Assembly: GCA_902628815.1 (NCBI GenBank)
Contig: CACOOK010000003.1
Coordinates: forward strand, 24,001 to 88,000
Origin: an uncultured Pelagibacteraceae bacterium
Lineage (GTDB): Bacteria; Pseudomonadota; Alphaproteobacteria; Pelagibacterales; Pelagibacteraceae
Direction: 5' to 3'
Length of the DNA stretch: 64,000 bases
Shown: positions 39,990 to 49,909 of the stretch, in pieces
How the letters are laid out: each line of letters opens with the position of its first letter
Position numbering within the stretch: the first letter of the stretch is position 1
Program-made: the position numbers and the translations under genes
The notes under the pieces: generated by a model
Seen by the model: only the letters and a program-made list of their open reading frames with translations
What the model was told of the DNA's origin: nothing
Database searches by the model: none

Positions 39990-40792
39990 GAATTTTAGTT
40001 CTTGGAGATGTAATGGCTTTATCAGGAAGAAAAGCTATAAAGAAAAATCTCTCTCAGATTATTAAAAAGTATCAAATTGATTTTTCTGTTATTAATGGAG
40101 AAAACGCTGCTGATGATGGTAAAGGAATTACAAAAGAAATAGCAGAAGAATTTTTTTCTTTAGGGGTAGATGTTATAACGTCTGGTAATCACATATGGGA
40201 CAAAGAAGAAACAACGAAATATATTGACGAGGAAAATAGACTTCTGAGACCGGCTAATTTAGTTGAAGCCTCTCCAGGCAAAGGATTTGGTATTTATTTT
40301 TCAAAAGATAAAAAATTTAAAATTGGTGTTGTTAATTTAATGGGAAATGTTTTTATGAAAAAAAGTGAAGACGTTTTTAAGACTGCAAAAGAAATTATGA
40401 AAAAAATTATTTTAAAAAAGAACGTTGATTTTTCCATAGTTGATTTTCATGGCGAGATAACTAGTGAGAAAATGGCTATTGCTCATTTTTTAGATGGATC
40501 AACAACTTGTGTCGTTGGAACACATACTCATGTACCAACTGCAGATACTAGAGTTCTTGACAAAGGAACAGCTTATCAAACTGACATTGGTATGTGCGGA
40601 GACTATAATTCAGTCATAGGAATGAACAAAGAAAATTCACTAAAAAGATTTTTTAAAGATAAAGATGCACTTAAACATTTTCCTTCAGATGGAGAGGGAA
40701 CGATCTCAGGAGTAATAGTAGAGGCCGATGAGAATACAGGCCTTGCAAATAGGGTTTCAAGATTAATTGTTGGTGGCACTTTAGAAAAATAG
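39986..40792 (+). CDS. ymdB: YmdB-family metallophosphoesterase
   Basis: The 268-residue protein has LVLGDVMALSGRKAI at the start, NGENAADDGKGIT near 37, SGNHIWDKEE near 65, VDFHGEITSEKMAIA near 149 and GTHTHVPTADTRVL near 175. The Asp, Asn and His metal ligands are all present. The family includes 2',3'-cyclic nucleotide phosphodiesterases. It sits 2 bp before yebC, a common pairing. Confidence 0.88.
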   Translation: MRILVLGDVMALSGRKAIKKNLSQIIKKYQIDFSVINGENAADDGKGITKEIAEEFFSLGVDVITSGNHIWDKEETTKYIDEENRLLRPANLVEASPGKGFGIYFSKDKKFKIGVVNLMGNVFMKKSEDVFKTAKEIMKKIILKKNVDFSIVDFHGEITSEKMAIAHFLDGSTTCVVGTHTHVPTADTRVLDKGTAYQTDIGMCGDYNSVIGMNKENSLKRFFKDKDALKHFPSDGEGTISGVIVEADENTGLANRVSRLIVGGTLEK

Positions 40793-40794
40793 TT

Positions 40795-41517
40795 ATGGCA
40801 GGACACTCTCATTGGGCTGGAATAAAACATAAAAAAGGTAGAGCGGATAAAGAAAGGTCTAGAATTTTTTCAAAACTTTCAAGGGAAATTACTGTGGCCG
40901 CTAAGCTTGGAGATAGGAGTCCTGAAACAAATCCCAGGTTAAGAGCAGCAGTGCAAGCTGCAAAACAGGCTAATATGCCTAAAGAGAACATTAAAAGAGC
41001 GATAGATAAGTCACAAATTTCAAAAGAAAAAAATTACGAAAGTTTAAGATACGAGGGCTTTGGTCCTTTTAACACAGCTTTTATTATTGAGACTTTGACA
41101 GATAATAAGAATAGATCAGCGTCTAGTATTAGAACAATACTACAAAAAAATGGAGGCAGATTAGGAGAGACAGGTTCTACAGCTCATATGTTTAATAATT
41201 GTGGAGTAATCCATTTAGAAAAAGATAAGATTAGTGAGAACGAGGCGTTTGAGATTGCTATTAATGCTGGGGCGAAAGATTGTAATACAATCGAGAAAAT
41301 ATATGAAATTATTACCAAAAAGGAGGATTTTTATAGAATTAAAACACTTTTAGAGAAGAAAATAGATAATTTTACTTATTCAGCTATAGAGTGGAGAGCA
41401 CATAATTATTTAAATTTAAATAAAGATCAAACTAAAAAAATGATAGAAGTCTTGAGTTCGCTAGAGGAACTAGACGATGTGCAAAATATTTATACTAATG
41501 TAAATTTAGAAAATTGA
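40795..41517 (+). CDS. yebC: YebC/PmpR-family regulatory protein
   Basis: The 240-residue protein starts MAGHSHWAGIKHKKGRADKERS and contains KLSREITVAAKLG and ANMPKENIKRAIDK, unmistakable for the TACO1/YebC family, now linked to translation of difficult motifs as well as transcription control. It precedes a RuvC-like gene by 1 bp. In most alphaproteobacteria ruvC, ruvA and ruvB follow here. Confidence 0.93.
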   Translation: MAGHSHWAGIKHKKGRADKERSRIFSKLSREITVAAKLGDRSPETNPRLRAAVQAAKQANMPKENIKRAIDKSQISKEKNYESLRYEGFGPFNTAFIIETLTDNKNRSASSIRTILQKNGGRLGETGSTAHMFNNCGVIHLEKDKISENEAFEIAINAGAKDCNTIEKIYEIITKKEDFYRIKTLLEKKIDNFTYSAIEWRAHNYLNLNKDQTKKMIEVLSSLEELDDVQNIYTNVNLEN

Positions 41518-41518
41518 G

Positions 41519-42010
41519 ATGATAATAATTGGAATAGATCCTGGGTTAAGCGGTGCGATAGCCATTTTAGAAAATAATAAAGTTATCAAAATTTTTGATA
41601 TGCCTGTGATGGCTGAAGGTAAAAAAAACAAAAAGCAATTAAATAACGCACAATTGGTAAATATTCTTAAGAGTAACATTAAGAATAATGTAGAGATATC
41701 AGTTGTAGTCGAGCAAGTTAACGCAATGCCTGGACAAGGAGTTACTAGTATGTTTAATTTTGGACAAACCTTTGGCGCTATAAAGGGAGTTTGTGCAGCA
41801 CTTGATTTACCTATTTTTTTTGTAAGACCTTCAAAATGGAAAAAATATTTTGAGTTAATTAATTCATCCAAAGACTCAAGTAGAACCAAAGTCATAGAAA
41901 TGTATCCATCAATTGCTGATCAATTGACTAAAAAAAAAGATGTAAATAAATCTGATGCTATTTTAATAGCTAGATTTTTTAATGAGACAAGATTAAAAGA
42001 TAATAATTAA
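41519..42010 (+). CDS. Phage/mitochondrial-type RuvC-like Holliday junction nuclease
   Basis: The 163-residue RNase H-fold nuclease has GIDPGLSGAIAIL (Asp7), VVVEQVNAMPGQGVTSMFNFG (Glu65) and KKDVNKSDAILIA (Asp141 and Asp146). The 'SGAIA' and 'PGQGVTSMFNFG' wording is that of short RuvC-like proteins of phages and some alphaproteobacteria, not of canonical RuvC. It occupies the ruvC position (yebC upstream, tol genes downstream), but ruvA and ruvB are missing. It probably resolves branched DNA without RuvAB. Catalytic residues look intact. The 58-bp gap to tolQ holds no other gene. Confidence 0.78.
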   Translation: MIIIGIDPGLSGAIAILENNKVIKIFDMPVMAEGKKNKKQLNNAQLVNILKSNIKNNVEISVVVEQVNAMPGQGVTSMFNFGQTFGAIKGVCAALDLPIFFVRPSKWKKYFELINSSKDSSRTKVIEMYPSIADQLTKKKDVNKSDAILIARFFNETRLKDNN

Positions 42011-42068
42011 GCATTAATTAATCAAAAAGCGCCAAATTCATGACACATTCTAAAAGTAATTAAATCCA

Positions 42069-42749
42069 ATGGAACAAGATATAGCTTCACAAGTTGTAGG
42101 CCTAGGTGGTGCTTCGGACTTTTCGTTATGGAGTTTATTTTTGAGGGCTGACTTCGTCGTAAAATTTGTAATTATTTTATTAATAGCTTGCTCAATTTTT
42201 TCTTGGGCATTGATATTTGATAAATTTAAACTGTTTAAATCAATAAATAAATCTACTGAGGACTTTGAAAAAAAATTTTGGAAAGCAAAGTCTGCTGAAA
42301 GCTTTAACAGCAATCTTCCAGTAAATACTAAAGACCCTGCAACTTTAATATTTAAAGCTGCAATGAATGAATTAATTAAAACTAAAAGACAGTCTTCGGC
42401 TATACAAACAGCTAGAGTTGAAAGAATACTAGAAATTGCTACTGACAATGAAGTAAAAAAAGTAGAGAAAAATTTTACTTTTTTAGCTACCATTGGTTCA
42501 ACAGCACCTTTCATTGGTTTGTTTGGAACAGTATGGGGAATAATGAACTCTTTTCAATCAATTGCTATTTCAAGAAATACTAGTTTAGCGATAGTTGCTC
42601 CTGGTATTGCCGAAGCTCTATTTGCAACTGCATTAGGTCTTTTAGCTGCAATACCTGCAGTTGTGGCGTACAATAAATTTAATAGTGACTCTAGAAGATA
42701 TTTTTCAAAAATTGAAAATTTTTCAAAAAGATTTTTATCAATAATTTAG
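42069..42749 (+). CDS. tolQ: Tol-Pal system proton channel subunit TolQ
   Basis: The 226-residue protein has three membrane helices: about 28-52 (FVVKFVIILLIACSIFSWAL), 139-160 and 175-197 (APGIAEALFATALGLLAAIPAVVAYN). The TM2 segment STAPFIGLFGTVWGIMNSF is the ExbB/TolQ signature. With TolR it forms the proton-driven motor for outer-membrane constriction at division. It starts the tolQRAB-pal-cpoB operon. Confidence 0.95.
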   Translation: MEQDIASQVVGLGGASDFSLWSLFLRADFVVKFVIILLIACSIFSWALIFDKFKLFKSINKSTEDFEKKFWKAKSAESFNSNLPVNTKDPATLIFKAAMNELIKTKRQSSAIQTARVERILEIATDNEVKKVEKNFTFLATIGSTAPFIGLFGTVWGIMNSFQSIAISRNTSLAIVAPGIAEALFATALGLLAAIPAVVAYNKFNSDSRRYFSKIENFSKRFLSII

Positions 42750-42751
42750 CA

Positions 42752-43165
42752 ATGGCATTTAAAATAAATCGCTCAAGAAATGAACCAATGAGTGAAATTA
42801 ATGTTACACCATTCGTAGATGTAATGCTGGTCCTTCTAATTATTTTTATGGTCACTGCTCCTTTGTTAACCGTAGGCGTTCAAGTTGATTTACCAGAGTC
42901 CGCTGCAGACTCTCTACCGGATGATCAGGAACCACTAACTATCAGCATTAATTCTAAAGGAGAAATTTATATTCAAGAACATCAAGTTACTTATCAAAAA
43001 ATGGTACCTAAACTTTTGGCCATAGCAAAAAATAGAACCGATACAAGAATTTATGTTAGAGGAGACAAAAATATTAATTATGGTAGGGTGCTTGAAGTTA
43101 TGGGTACATTATCAGGAGCAGGTTTTTCAAAAGTAGCTTTGATTTCAGAACCATATAAAAATTAG
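42752..43165 (+). CDS. tolR: Tol-Pal system protein TolR
   Basis: The 137-residue ExbD/TolR protein has SEINVTPFVDVMLVLLIIFM (about 14-33), with the proton-carrying Asp in the single membrane helix, and a periplasmic domain ending GAGFSKVALISEP. It lies 2 bp after tolQ and 8 bp before tolA. Confidence 0.95.
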   Translation: MAFKINRSRNEPMSEINVTPFVDVMLVLLIIFMVTAPLLTVGVQVDLPESAADSLPDDQEPLTISINSKGEIYIQEHQVTYQKMVPKLLAIAKNRTDTRIYVRGDKNINYGRVLEVMGTLSGAGFSKVALISEPYKN

Positions 43166-43173
43166 GATGAGAT

Positions 43174-43980
43174 ATGATAAAGAGTTTGTTTTATTCAATA
43201 ACATTTCATACGTTAATGATAATTATAACAATTTTAAGTTTTCCATTTATGCTTAGAGAACCAGTTGATCTTCCACCAATCGTCTCAGTAGAATTAATTC
43301 AAATTTCGGACAAAACAAACATACCCTATGCCCCCAAAGCAAGAAAAATTATTGAGAAAACAAAAAAAAAAGAAGAGAGAGTAGTTTCGGAACAAGCGCC
43401 TCCGGCTGCTAAAGAAAAAGAAAAACCAGACAGAATTCCATTACCAGATAAAAAAGAAGAACAAAAAAAGTTAATTAAAAAAAAACAAAATCCCGAGGAA
43501 GTAAAGCCCCAGATTAGACAATCTTCAGAATTTGAAAAAAAAGAAATAATCGATACTAATCAAATTGCAGCTTTGATAGATAAAGCAAAAGAAGTTGAAG
43601 CGGTTAAGCAAAAAGATAACAATAAAATAACTCAAAGTAATCAAAAAAACTCTTTTGCGTCAGCACTAACTTTATCCGAGGAGGATGCTTTAAGAGCACA
43701 AATTTTTGGTTGTTGGAGCGTCCCGCTAGGTTTACCATACGATCAAAACTTACTAGTTAGAGTAAAATTACAGTTGAAAAAAGATGGTACAATTATGAAG
43801 TCTGAAATATTAGATCATGAAAGAATGAATAAACCAGGTCAAAAATTTTATAAGGTTTTAGCCGAAAGCGCTTTAAGAGCAGTTAGATTGTGTCAACCAC
43901 TTAAAGTACCACCTACCGGCTATGAAAAGTGGAAAAATTTACAATTAAATTTTAATCCCACTGAAATGTTAAAAGGTTAA
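43174..43980 (+). CDS. tolA: Tol-Pal system protein TolA
   Basis: The 268-residue protein has one N-terminal membrane helix (about 5-27), then a Lys/Glu/Pro/Gln-rich linker (about 50-165). The C-terminal domain (about 180-268) has LRAQIFGCWSVPLG and SALRAVRLCQPLKVP, the TolA/TonB-like C-terminal pattern. It spans the periplasm and links TolQR to Pal/TolB. The linker is shorter than in E. coli. Confidence 0.9.
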   Translation: MIKSLFYSITFHTLMIIITILSFPFMLREPVDLPPIVSVELIQISDKTNIPYAPKARKIIEKTKKKEERVVSEQAPPAAKEKEKPDRIPLPDKKEEQKKLIKKKQNPEEVKPQIRQSSEFEKKEIIDTNQIAALIDKAKEVEAVKQKDNNKITQSNQKNSFASALTLSEEDALRAQIFGCWSVPLGLPYDQNLLVRVKLQLKKDGTIMKSEILDHERMNKPGQKFYKVLAESALRAVRLCQPLKVPPTGYEKWKNLQLNFNPTEMLKG

Positions 43981-43991
43981 TTTGAAATAAT

Positions 43992-45329
43992 ATGAAAAAA
44001 ATATTCTTATTACATTTGTTATTTTTTTTCAGTTTTTCAAAATTATATGCTTTAATTGAAGTAGATATTACGAGAGGGAACTTAGACCCATTACCAATAG
44101 CGGTTTCACCATTACACGTGGATGTAAAATCAGAGAAATCTCAAGATTTAAAAATAAAAGACTTGGGAGATAATATCTCAGAAATTATTGAAAGAAATTT
44201 TAGAAGCACAGGATTATTTAATCCTCTTAAAAAAGAGGCTTTTGTTCAAAAACCAGATATTGCTCATTTAAAGCCTCGTTTTGAAGATTGGAGACTAATT
44301 AAAGCTCAGGCTTTAGTAACTGGAAAACTTTTAATACTAAATGGAAAATTAAAAGTAGAATTTAGATTATGGGATTTAGCCGCAGCCCAAGAGATGACCG
44401 CTTTAGCTTTTACCACTTCACCTTCCAATTGGAGGAGAGTAGCTCATATTATTTCTGATAAAATTTATGAGCGTTTAACCGGCGAAGAGGGATATTTTGA
44501 TACAAGAATAATTTATGTAGCTGAAAGTGGACCTAAAAATCAAAGAGTAAAAAAGTTAGCCATAATGGACCAAGATGGTTTTAACACTAAATATCTAACT
44601 TTAGGAAATGAACTAGTTTTAACTCCAAGATTTAATCCAACTAGTCAAATGGTGACCTACATGTCTTATTTTAGAAATATGCCAAGAGTTTATCTGCTTG
44701 ATATTGAAACGGGAACCCAAGAAATTGTAGGTAATTTTCCTGGAATGACATTTGCTCCTAGATTTTCTCCCGATGGAAAAAAAATTATTATGAGTTTTGC
44801 AAAAGATGGAAATTCAGACATTTATACAATGGACCTAGATTCTAGGTTAGTTGAGAGGATTACAGATCATTCATCAATTGATACATCTCCTTCATTTTCT
44901 CCTGATGGAAAATTTATCGCATTCAATTCTGATAGAAGCGGTTTGCAACAAATTTATGTGATGAGAAGTGACGGCAGTAATGTAAAAAGAATTACTTTTG
45001 GTAAAGGAATTTATGGAACCCCCGTGTGGTCTCCTAGAGGAGATTTAATTGCCTTCACCAAAATGCATAAAGGCAAATTCTATATAGGCGTTATGAGAAT
45101 AGATGGGACTGGTGAGAGGTTGCTGACAGAAAACTATTATCAAGAGGCTCCCTCATGGTCTCCTAATGGAAGAGTTTTGGTTTTTTATAGAGAAACAAAA
45201 GCTGGAGATAAAGGAGCAGGTTTTTCTGCAAAATTGTGGTCAATTGATATTACTGGGTATAATGAGAGAAGACTTTCAACGAAAACAGACGCTTCAGACC
45301 CATCTTGGTCCTCTTTATTATCAAAGTGA
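43992..45329 (+). CDS. tolB: Tol-Pal system beta-propeller protein TolB
   Basis: The 445-residue protein has a Sec signal ([18 protein letters not shown], cleavage near 20), a D1 domain (to about 165) and repeated propeller motifs [35 protein letters not shown] and [11 protein letters not shown]. It is periplasmic and switches between Pal and the inner-membrane Tol complex. A TTTGAAATAA element precedes it and recurs in tandem before pal. Confidence 0.95.
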   Translation: MKKIFLLHLLFFFSFSKLYALIEVDITRGNLDPLPIAVSPLHVDVKSEKSQDLKIKDLGDNISEIIERNFRSTGLFNPLKKEAFVQKPDIAHLKPRFEDWRLIKAQALVTGKLLILNGKLKVEFRLWDLAAAQEMTALAFTTSPSNWRRVAHIISDKIYERLTGEEGYFDTRIIYVAESGPKNQRVKKLAIMDQDGFNTKYLTLGNELVLTPRFNPTSQMVTYMSYFRNMPRVYLLDIETGTQEIVGNFPGMTFAPRFSPDGKKIIMSFAKDGNSDIYTMDLDSRLVERITDHSSIDTSPSFSPDGKFIAFNSDRSGLQQIYVMRSDGSNVKRITFGKGIYGTPVWSPRGDLIAFTKMHKGKFYIGVMRIDGTGERLLTENYYQEAPSWSPNGRVLVFYRETKAGDKGAGFSAKLWSIDITGYNERRLSTKTDASDPSWSSLLSK

Positions 45330-45394
45330 GCATAATTTTTGTGCAAAATAAGCTTGAATAATTTGAAATAATTTGAAATAAATCCAATGAACCT

Positions 45395-45399
45395 AGGGG
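45395..45399 (+). promoter_or_regulatory. Ribosome binding site deciding the pal start
   Basis: AGGGG, five bases, then ATG at 45405. A TTTGAAATAA unit is repeated in tandem just before (about 45361-45380). Confidence 0.6.
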
Positions 45400-45404
45400 A
45401 AAAA

Positions 45405-45881
45405 ATGACATTAAATACGAATTTAAAAAACATATTTTTAGTAGTTTTCACGACTTTAATATTAAGTGCGTGTTCTACAGCTAAAAAATCTGGAGAAATA
45501 GAGGGCGACGTTTATACAGGTAAAGAAACAGTTGAATTTCTTGCTGCTGGCGTTCCCGACAGAGTATTTTTTGCAACAAACAAATCATCATTAACTACTG
45601 CTTCGAGAGCAACTTTAAGAAAACAAGCTACATTTTTGAGAAAAAACAAAAATCTTAATGTTGTGATAGAAGGTCATGCGGATGAAAGAGGTACGCGAGA
45701 ATATAACTTGGCTTTAGGAGAAAGAAGAGCTAATGCTGCTAGAGACTACCTAATGACTTACGGTATTTCTGGTAAAAGAATATCTGTTATAAGCTATGGA
45801 AAAGAGAAACCTGTAAATCCTAAATCATCTCCAGTTGCTTGGTCTCAAAATAGAAGATCCGTTACTGTCAAAGTAAATTAA
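45405..45881 (+). CDS. pal: Peptidoglycan-associated lipoprotein Pal
   Basis: The 158-residue lipoprotein has signal NIFLVVFTTLILSACS with lipobox LSAC (Cys near 24). Its OmpA-like domain includes VIEGHADERGTREYNLALGERRANAARDYL, with the peptidoglycan-contacting Asp/Arg residues, and GKEKPV. It anchors the outer membrane to the wall. I chose the ATG at 45405 because AGGGG lies five bases upstream. An ATG six codons earlier has no such site. It is followed by a strong terminator. Confidence 0.93.
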   Translation: MTLNTNLKNIFLVVFTTLILSACSTAKKSGEIEGDVYTGKETVEFLAAGVPDRVFFATNKSSLTTASRATLRKQATFLRKNKNLNVVIEGHADERGTREYNLALGERRANAARDYLMTYGISGKRISVISYGKEKPVNPKSSPVAWSQNRRSVTVKVN

Positions 45882-45897
45882 GATATTAATTACATTT

Positions 45898-45936
45898 AAG
45901 ACCCTTTAATATTAACTATTAAAGGGTCTTTTTTTT
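45898..45936 (+). terminator. Intrinsic terminator after pal
   Basis: A perfect 14-bp stem (AAGACCCTTTAATA/TATTAAAGGGTCTT) with loop TTAAC is followed by six more Ts. It is by far the clearest intrinsic terminator in the window. It ends the tolQRAB-pal unit or attenuates entry into cpoB, whose start is 28 bp further on. Confidence 0.92.
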
Positions 45937-45963
45937 GCCATTTTGTATCAATAAATAAATAGA

Positions 45964-46923
45964 ATGATCGTAATTAAGAAATCAATAATTATTTTGATCT
46001 CAACTATTTTTATTTTTTCTACACAAATTAATATTAAAGCAGAAGAAGAAGAGATTTATTTGAAATCTATTTCCGATCAAATTCAAGTTATTACTAAAGA
46101 TTTAAAAACTTTGGAAAAAGCAGTTTATCAAAAATCTGACATCGCAAATACGACCACAAAAATTTCCTCTGATAGTCTAAACGAGGATATTTTGACCAAA
46201 CATTTATTAAAACTCAATGAAATTGAGGACCAATTTAGAGAACTCACAAATAAATTTGAAGAGGTAAATTTTAAATTAGATAAACTTTCAACTAGAGTAA
46301 CGAAAATTCAATCAGATACTCAATTAAGATTTTCTGATTTAGAAGTTGGAAATACGTCAATTCAAAATAATAAAGAATCAATTTTACCTGGTACAAGCAA
46401 ACCACAAGATTTTGGTGCTAGCCCTGCTTATCAAACTTCAAGCTTGCCAAAAAAACAATCAATTAACTCGATTGAAAGTGCTAAAACTGTTATATCTGAG
46501 CAACCTGAAACTCAAAAATCTTTACTTCCAAATAAAGGTCCTAATGAACAATATGAGTTTGCCGTTAGTTTTATGAAAATAGGTGATTATGAAACTGCGG
46601 AAGCAGCTTTAAAAGAATTCATAGATAAAAACAAAGATCATGATTTGGCTGGAAGCGCTCAATACTGGTACGGTGAAACTTTTCGTATAAGACAATTATA
46701 CTCTGACGCTGCTACGGCGTATTTAGACGGTTACCAGAATTATCCAAAAAGTAAGAAAGCACCGGACAATTTGCTTAAACTCGGTATCACAATGGTACAA
46801 TTAGGTGAAAAAGATCAAGGTTGTAAAATGATTACTGGCTTAAAAAAAGAATACCCAAAAGCAAGCAAGTCTGTGTTACAAAAAGCGCAGTATGAGCAAA
46901 AAAAGTTTAAATGTAAGTCTTGA
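45964..46923 (+). CDS. cpoB: Tol-Pal accessory protein CpoB (YbgF)
   Basis: The 319-residue protein has a signal peptide (SIIILISTIFIFSTQINIKA, cleavage near 27), a coiled coil (about 30-125) and a variable linker. C-terminal TPR-like repeats run from about 195 (QYEFAVSFMKIGDYETAEAALKEF, AGSAQYWYGETF, PDNLLKLGITMVQLGEKDQGC). It coordinates peptidoglycan synthesis with outer-membrane constriction. It overlaps tilS by 32 bp. Confidence 0.9.
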   Translation: MIVIKKSIIILISTIFIFSTQINIKAEEEEIYLKSISDQIQVITKDLKTLEKAVYQKSDIANTTTKISSDSLNEDILTKHLLKLNEIEDQFRELTNKFEEVNFKLDKLSTRVTKIQSDTQLRFSDLEVGNTSIQNNKESILPGTSKPQDFGASPAYQTSSLPKKQSINSIESAKTVISEQPETQKSLLPNKGPNEQYEFAVSFMKIGDYETAEAALKEFIDKNKDHDLAGSAQYWYGETFRIRQLYSDAATAYLDGYQNYPKSKKAPDNLLKLGITMVQLGEKDQGCKMITGLKKEYPKASKSVLQKAQYEQKKFKCKS

Positions 46924-47917
46924 TAATAAACTTGAAAATAATAAAGATATTTTAAAAGTTTATTTACCATTTGAAAAAAAATTAAAAATAATTGGTAAAA
47001 AACTCATAACAATCGCTATATCTGGTGGACCTGATAGCTTAGCTTTGGCCGCACTTTCTAAGTTTTATAGTAAAGAAAATAAAACAAGATTTTTTTATGT
47101 CTTAGTAGATCACGGATTAAGAAAAAACTCTTCAATAGAGGCAATCAAAGTAAAAAAAATCTTAAAAAAAATTAAGATTAAACTGTTCATTTTGACTAAC
47201 AAGGTAAAGATTAGCAGTAATATTCAAAGTAATGCTCGAGATATAAGATATAAGATGCTTTCAGAATTTTGTAAAAAAAAAAATATTAGAGCAATTTTGA
47301 CTGCACACAATTTGGAAGATCAAGTTGAAACTTTTTTTATAAGACTTTCTAGGGGAAGCGGTTTAAATGGATTATCCGCAATGCAAAACTCAACTAAAAT
47401 AGATAAAAACTTGCGATTGTATAGACCTTTACTCGATACAAAGAAAAGAGAACTGATAATGATTGCTAAAAAAGTATTTGGTGAATTTATAAGAGATCCT
47501 TCAAATAATAATTTAAAATTTTTAAGAACTAAAATTAGAAAATTGAAGAAACCTTTGATCAACAGTGGAATAACCTACGACCAAATAATCAAATCAATAA
47601 ATAATCTAGCTTCCAGTAAGGCTACGTTAGAAAGTTTTATGGCTAAAAAGTCAAAAGAGATGATAAAAATAAAAAAAAAAAATCAGGTTTATATAGATTT
47701 AAAAAAACTAAACAACTCAAAAGATGAAGTTAAAATTAGAGTTATTAATGATGCGATGAAAAAATTAAAAAAAAACTATTATAATTCAAGATCTAAAAAG
47801 GTATTAAATTTGACTAAAAATTTTAAGGATAAGCACTTTAAAAAGGCGACCCTAGGCGGGTGTATTTTTGAGAGAGAACAAGAACAATTAAGTATAAAAA
47901 ATGAGAAAAAACGATAA
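46892..47917 (+). CDS. tilS: tRNA(Ile)-lysidine synthase
   Basis: The 341-residue N-type PP-loop ATPase has ISGGPDSLAL (residues 43-52), LVDHGLRKNSS near 71, ILTAHNLEDQVETFFIRLSRGSGLNGLSAM near 138 and YRPLLDTKKRELI near 178. It modifies C34 of the CAU tRNA-Ile to lysidine. The ATG at 46892 lies inside cpoB (32-bp overlap); a later start would still keep the catalytic loop, so the exact start is uncertain. Size is below the 430 of E. coli, reflecting a reduced C-terminal domain. Confidence 0.9.
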   Translation: MSKKSLNVSLDNKLENNKDILKVYLPFEKKLKIIGKKLITIAISGGPDSLALAALSKFYSKENKTRFFYVLVDHGLRKNSSIEAIKVKKILKKIKIKLFILTNKVKISSNIQSNARDIRYKMLSEFCKKKNIRAILTAHNLEDQVETFFIRLSRGSGLNGLSAMQNSTKIDKNLRLYRPLLDTKKRELIMIAKKVFGEFIRDPSNNNLKFLRTKIRKLKKPLINSGITYDQIIKSINNLASSKATLESFMAKKSKEMIKIKKKNQVYIDLKKLNNSKDEVKIRVINDAMKKLKKNYYNSRSKKVLNLTKNFKDKHFKKATLGGCIFEREQEQLSIKNEKKR

Positions 47918-48010
47918 TTTCCCTGAATTTAGATATAATTTGTCTTATTTACAACTTAATTATTCTTAATTAATACTTGTTTAGATTATATTAATGCTTA
48001 TTTAAACATT

Positions 48011-49906
48011 ATGAACATTAAAAATTTAATTATGTGGGTGATAATAGTCTTACTATCAGTAGGGTTATTCAATATGTTTCAAGATCCAGGCAAAATTAAC
48101 TCGGAGAAAAATAATCTGGCTTTCTCTAATTTTTTAAATGAAGTAGAGTCTGGAAGAGTTGTAGAAGTACAAATTCAAGGAAATAATATCTCCGGTACCT
48201 TGGCCAATGGAGACTCTTTTAAAACATATTCACCAAATTACCCAGAACTAGTAGAAAAACTTTCAAGTAATGGCGTGAGTATTATTGCTACGCCTCTAGA
48301 AGATAAAATGCCTTCTCTATTAGGAATTTTACTATCATGGTTTCCAATGCTTTTACTAATTGGCGTCTGGATATTTTTCATGCGTCAAATGCAAGGTGGT
48401 AAAGGTGGTGCTATGGGATTTGGAAGATCGAAAGCAAAATTATTAAATGAAGCTCAAGGAAAAGTGACATTTAACGATGTTGCTGGAGTTGAAGAAGCTA
48501 AAGAAGAAGTCGAAGAAATAGTTGAATTTTTAAAAGATCCAAAAAAATTTAGTCGACTAGGTGGAAAAATTCCTAAGGGCGCTTTATTAATTGGCCCTCC
48601 AGGAACAGGTAAAACATTATTAGCTAAAGCCATAGCTGGAGAGGCAAATGTTCCGTTTTTTTCAATTTCGGGTTCAGATTTCGTAGAAATGTTCGTTGGT
48701 GTTGGAGCATCAAGGGTAAGAGATATGTTTGAACAAGGTAAGAAACATTCACCTTGTATCATCTTTATTGATGAGATCGATGCAGTTGGTAGAAGCAGAG
48801 GCGCTGGTTTAGGTGGCGGTAACGATGAAAGAGAACAGACCTTAAACCAATTGCTTGTAGAAATGGATGGTTTTGACACTAATGAAGGAATAATTTTAAT
48901 TGCTGCCACAAACAGACCTGACGTTTTAGATCCAGCATTATTAAGACCAGGTAGATTTGATAGACAAGTAGTCGTTGGTAACCCAGATATAATTGGTAGA
49001 GAAGCGATCTTAAAAGTTCATGTAAAAAAAATAAATACTGGTCCGGATGTTAAATTGAGAACTATTGCCAGGGGTACCCCAGGTTTTTCAGGTGCAGATT
49101 TAGCAAATTTAATAAACGAGTCGGCATTGTTAGCTGCAAGAAAGAATAAAAGAGTTGTTACAATGTCAGATGTTGAAGAAGCTAAAGATAAAGTAATGAT
49201 GGGTGCCGAGAGAAGATCCTTGGTTATGTCTGAAGACGAAAAAAAATTGACCGCGTATCATGAAGGCGGCCATGCCATTGTTGCATTAAACGAGAAAGCT
49301 TCAGATCCAATACATAAAGCCACAATTATACCAAGAGGTAGAGCATTAGGTATGGTTATGAGACTCCCTGAAAGGGATCAATTATCAGTAACAAGGGAAA
49401 AAATGCATGCGGACATAGCAGTAGCTATGGGAGGTAGGATTGCAGAAGAGATTATATTTGGTCATGATAAAGTTACATCAGGAGCCTCGTCTGATATTGA
49501 AATGGTAACAAAAATGGCAAAAAATATGGTGACAAAATATGGAATGACAACTGAATTAGGGACTATAGCTTATGGAGATAATGAAGAAGAGGTATTTTTA
49601 GGCAGATCGGTGACGAAACAACAAAATATGTCTGAGGAAACAGCAAAAAAAATCGATGCAGAAGTGAAAAAAATAGTTGATAAAGGTTACGAAAAAGCCA
49701 GAAAAGTTCTTACGGAGAAAATCGATGACTTACATAAAATTGCTAAAGCACTACTAATTTATGAGACTTTATCCGGAGATGAAATAAGAGATCTTATTCT
49801 TAAAAATATTAAACCTACAAGATCTTTTAAAGAGGAAGAGGATAATGACGGCAAATCTTCATCTGCCTTAGGATCGCTAGGATTGAAACCAAAACCTGCA
49901 ATTTAA
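48011..49906 (+). CDS. ftsH: ATP-dependent zinc metalloprotease FtsH
   Basis: The 631-residue protein has two membrane helices (about 5-22 and 103-125) around a periplasmic domain. The AAA module has Walker A GPPGTGKT (195-202), Walker B IFIDEID (about 251) and the SRH region near 295-318. The protease site HEGGH (417-421) takes Gly in place of the more usual HEAGH. It degrades membrane proteins and sigma factors, with RpoH (encoded at 54405) a known substrate in E. coli. The 93-bp gap upstream has TTGTTT-N16-TATTTA ending 6 bases before the ATG, a weak promoter candidate. Confidence 0.95.
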   Translation: MNIKNLIMWVIIVLLSVGLFNMFQDPGKINSEKNNLAFSNFLNEVESGRVVEVQIQGNNISGTLANGDSFKTYSPNYPELVEKLSSNGVSIIATPLEDKMPSLLGILLSWFPMLLLIGVWIFFMRQMQGGKGGAMGFGRSKAKLLNEAQGKVTFNDVAGVEEAKEEVEEIVEFLKDPKKFSRLGGKIPKGALLIGPPGTGKTLLAKAIAGEANVPFFSISGSDFVEMFVGVGASRVRDMFEQGKKHSPCIIFIDEIDAVGRSRGAGLGGGNDEREQTLNQLLVEMDGFDTNEGIILIAATNRPDVLDPALLRPGRFDRQVVVGNPDIIGREAILKVHVKKINTGPDVKLRTIARGTPGFSGADLANLINESALLAARKNKRVVTMSDVEEAKDKVMMGAERRSLVMSEDEKKLTAYHEGGHAIVALNEKASDPIHKATIIPRGRALGMVMRLPERDQLSVTREKMHADIAVAMGGRIAEEIIFGHDKVTSGASSDIEMVTKMAKNMVTKYGMTTELGTIAYGDNEEEVFLGRSVTKQQNMSEETAKKIDAEVKKIVDKGYEKARKVLTEKIDDLHKIAKALLIYETLSGDEIRDLILKNIKPTRSFKEEEDNDGKSSSALGSLGLKPKPAI

Positions 49907-49909
49907 GAA

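Noticed and set aside
41506-41895. 129-codon minus-strand frame opposite the RuvC-like gene
   Set aside because: Antisense shadow; the plus-strand frame carries all catalytic motifs.
42050-42514. 154-codon minus-strand frame opposite tolQ
   Set aside because: Antisense to an unmistakable TolQ; composition is that of a mirrored membrane gene.
45356-45381. Tandem TTTGAAATAA repeat before pal, echoed before tolB
   Set aside because: Short AT-rich repeat in a very AT-rich genome; no clear function beyond chance.
48454-48909. 151-codon minus-strand frame opposite ftsH
   Set aside because: Antisense to the AAA domain of FtsH, Ser/Pro-rich as expected for a mirrored frame.
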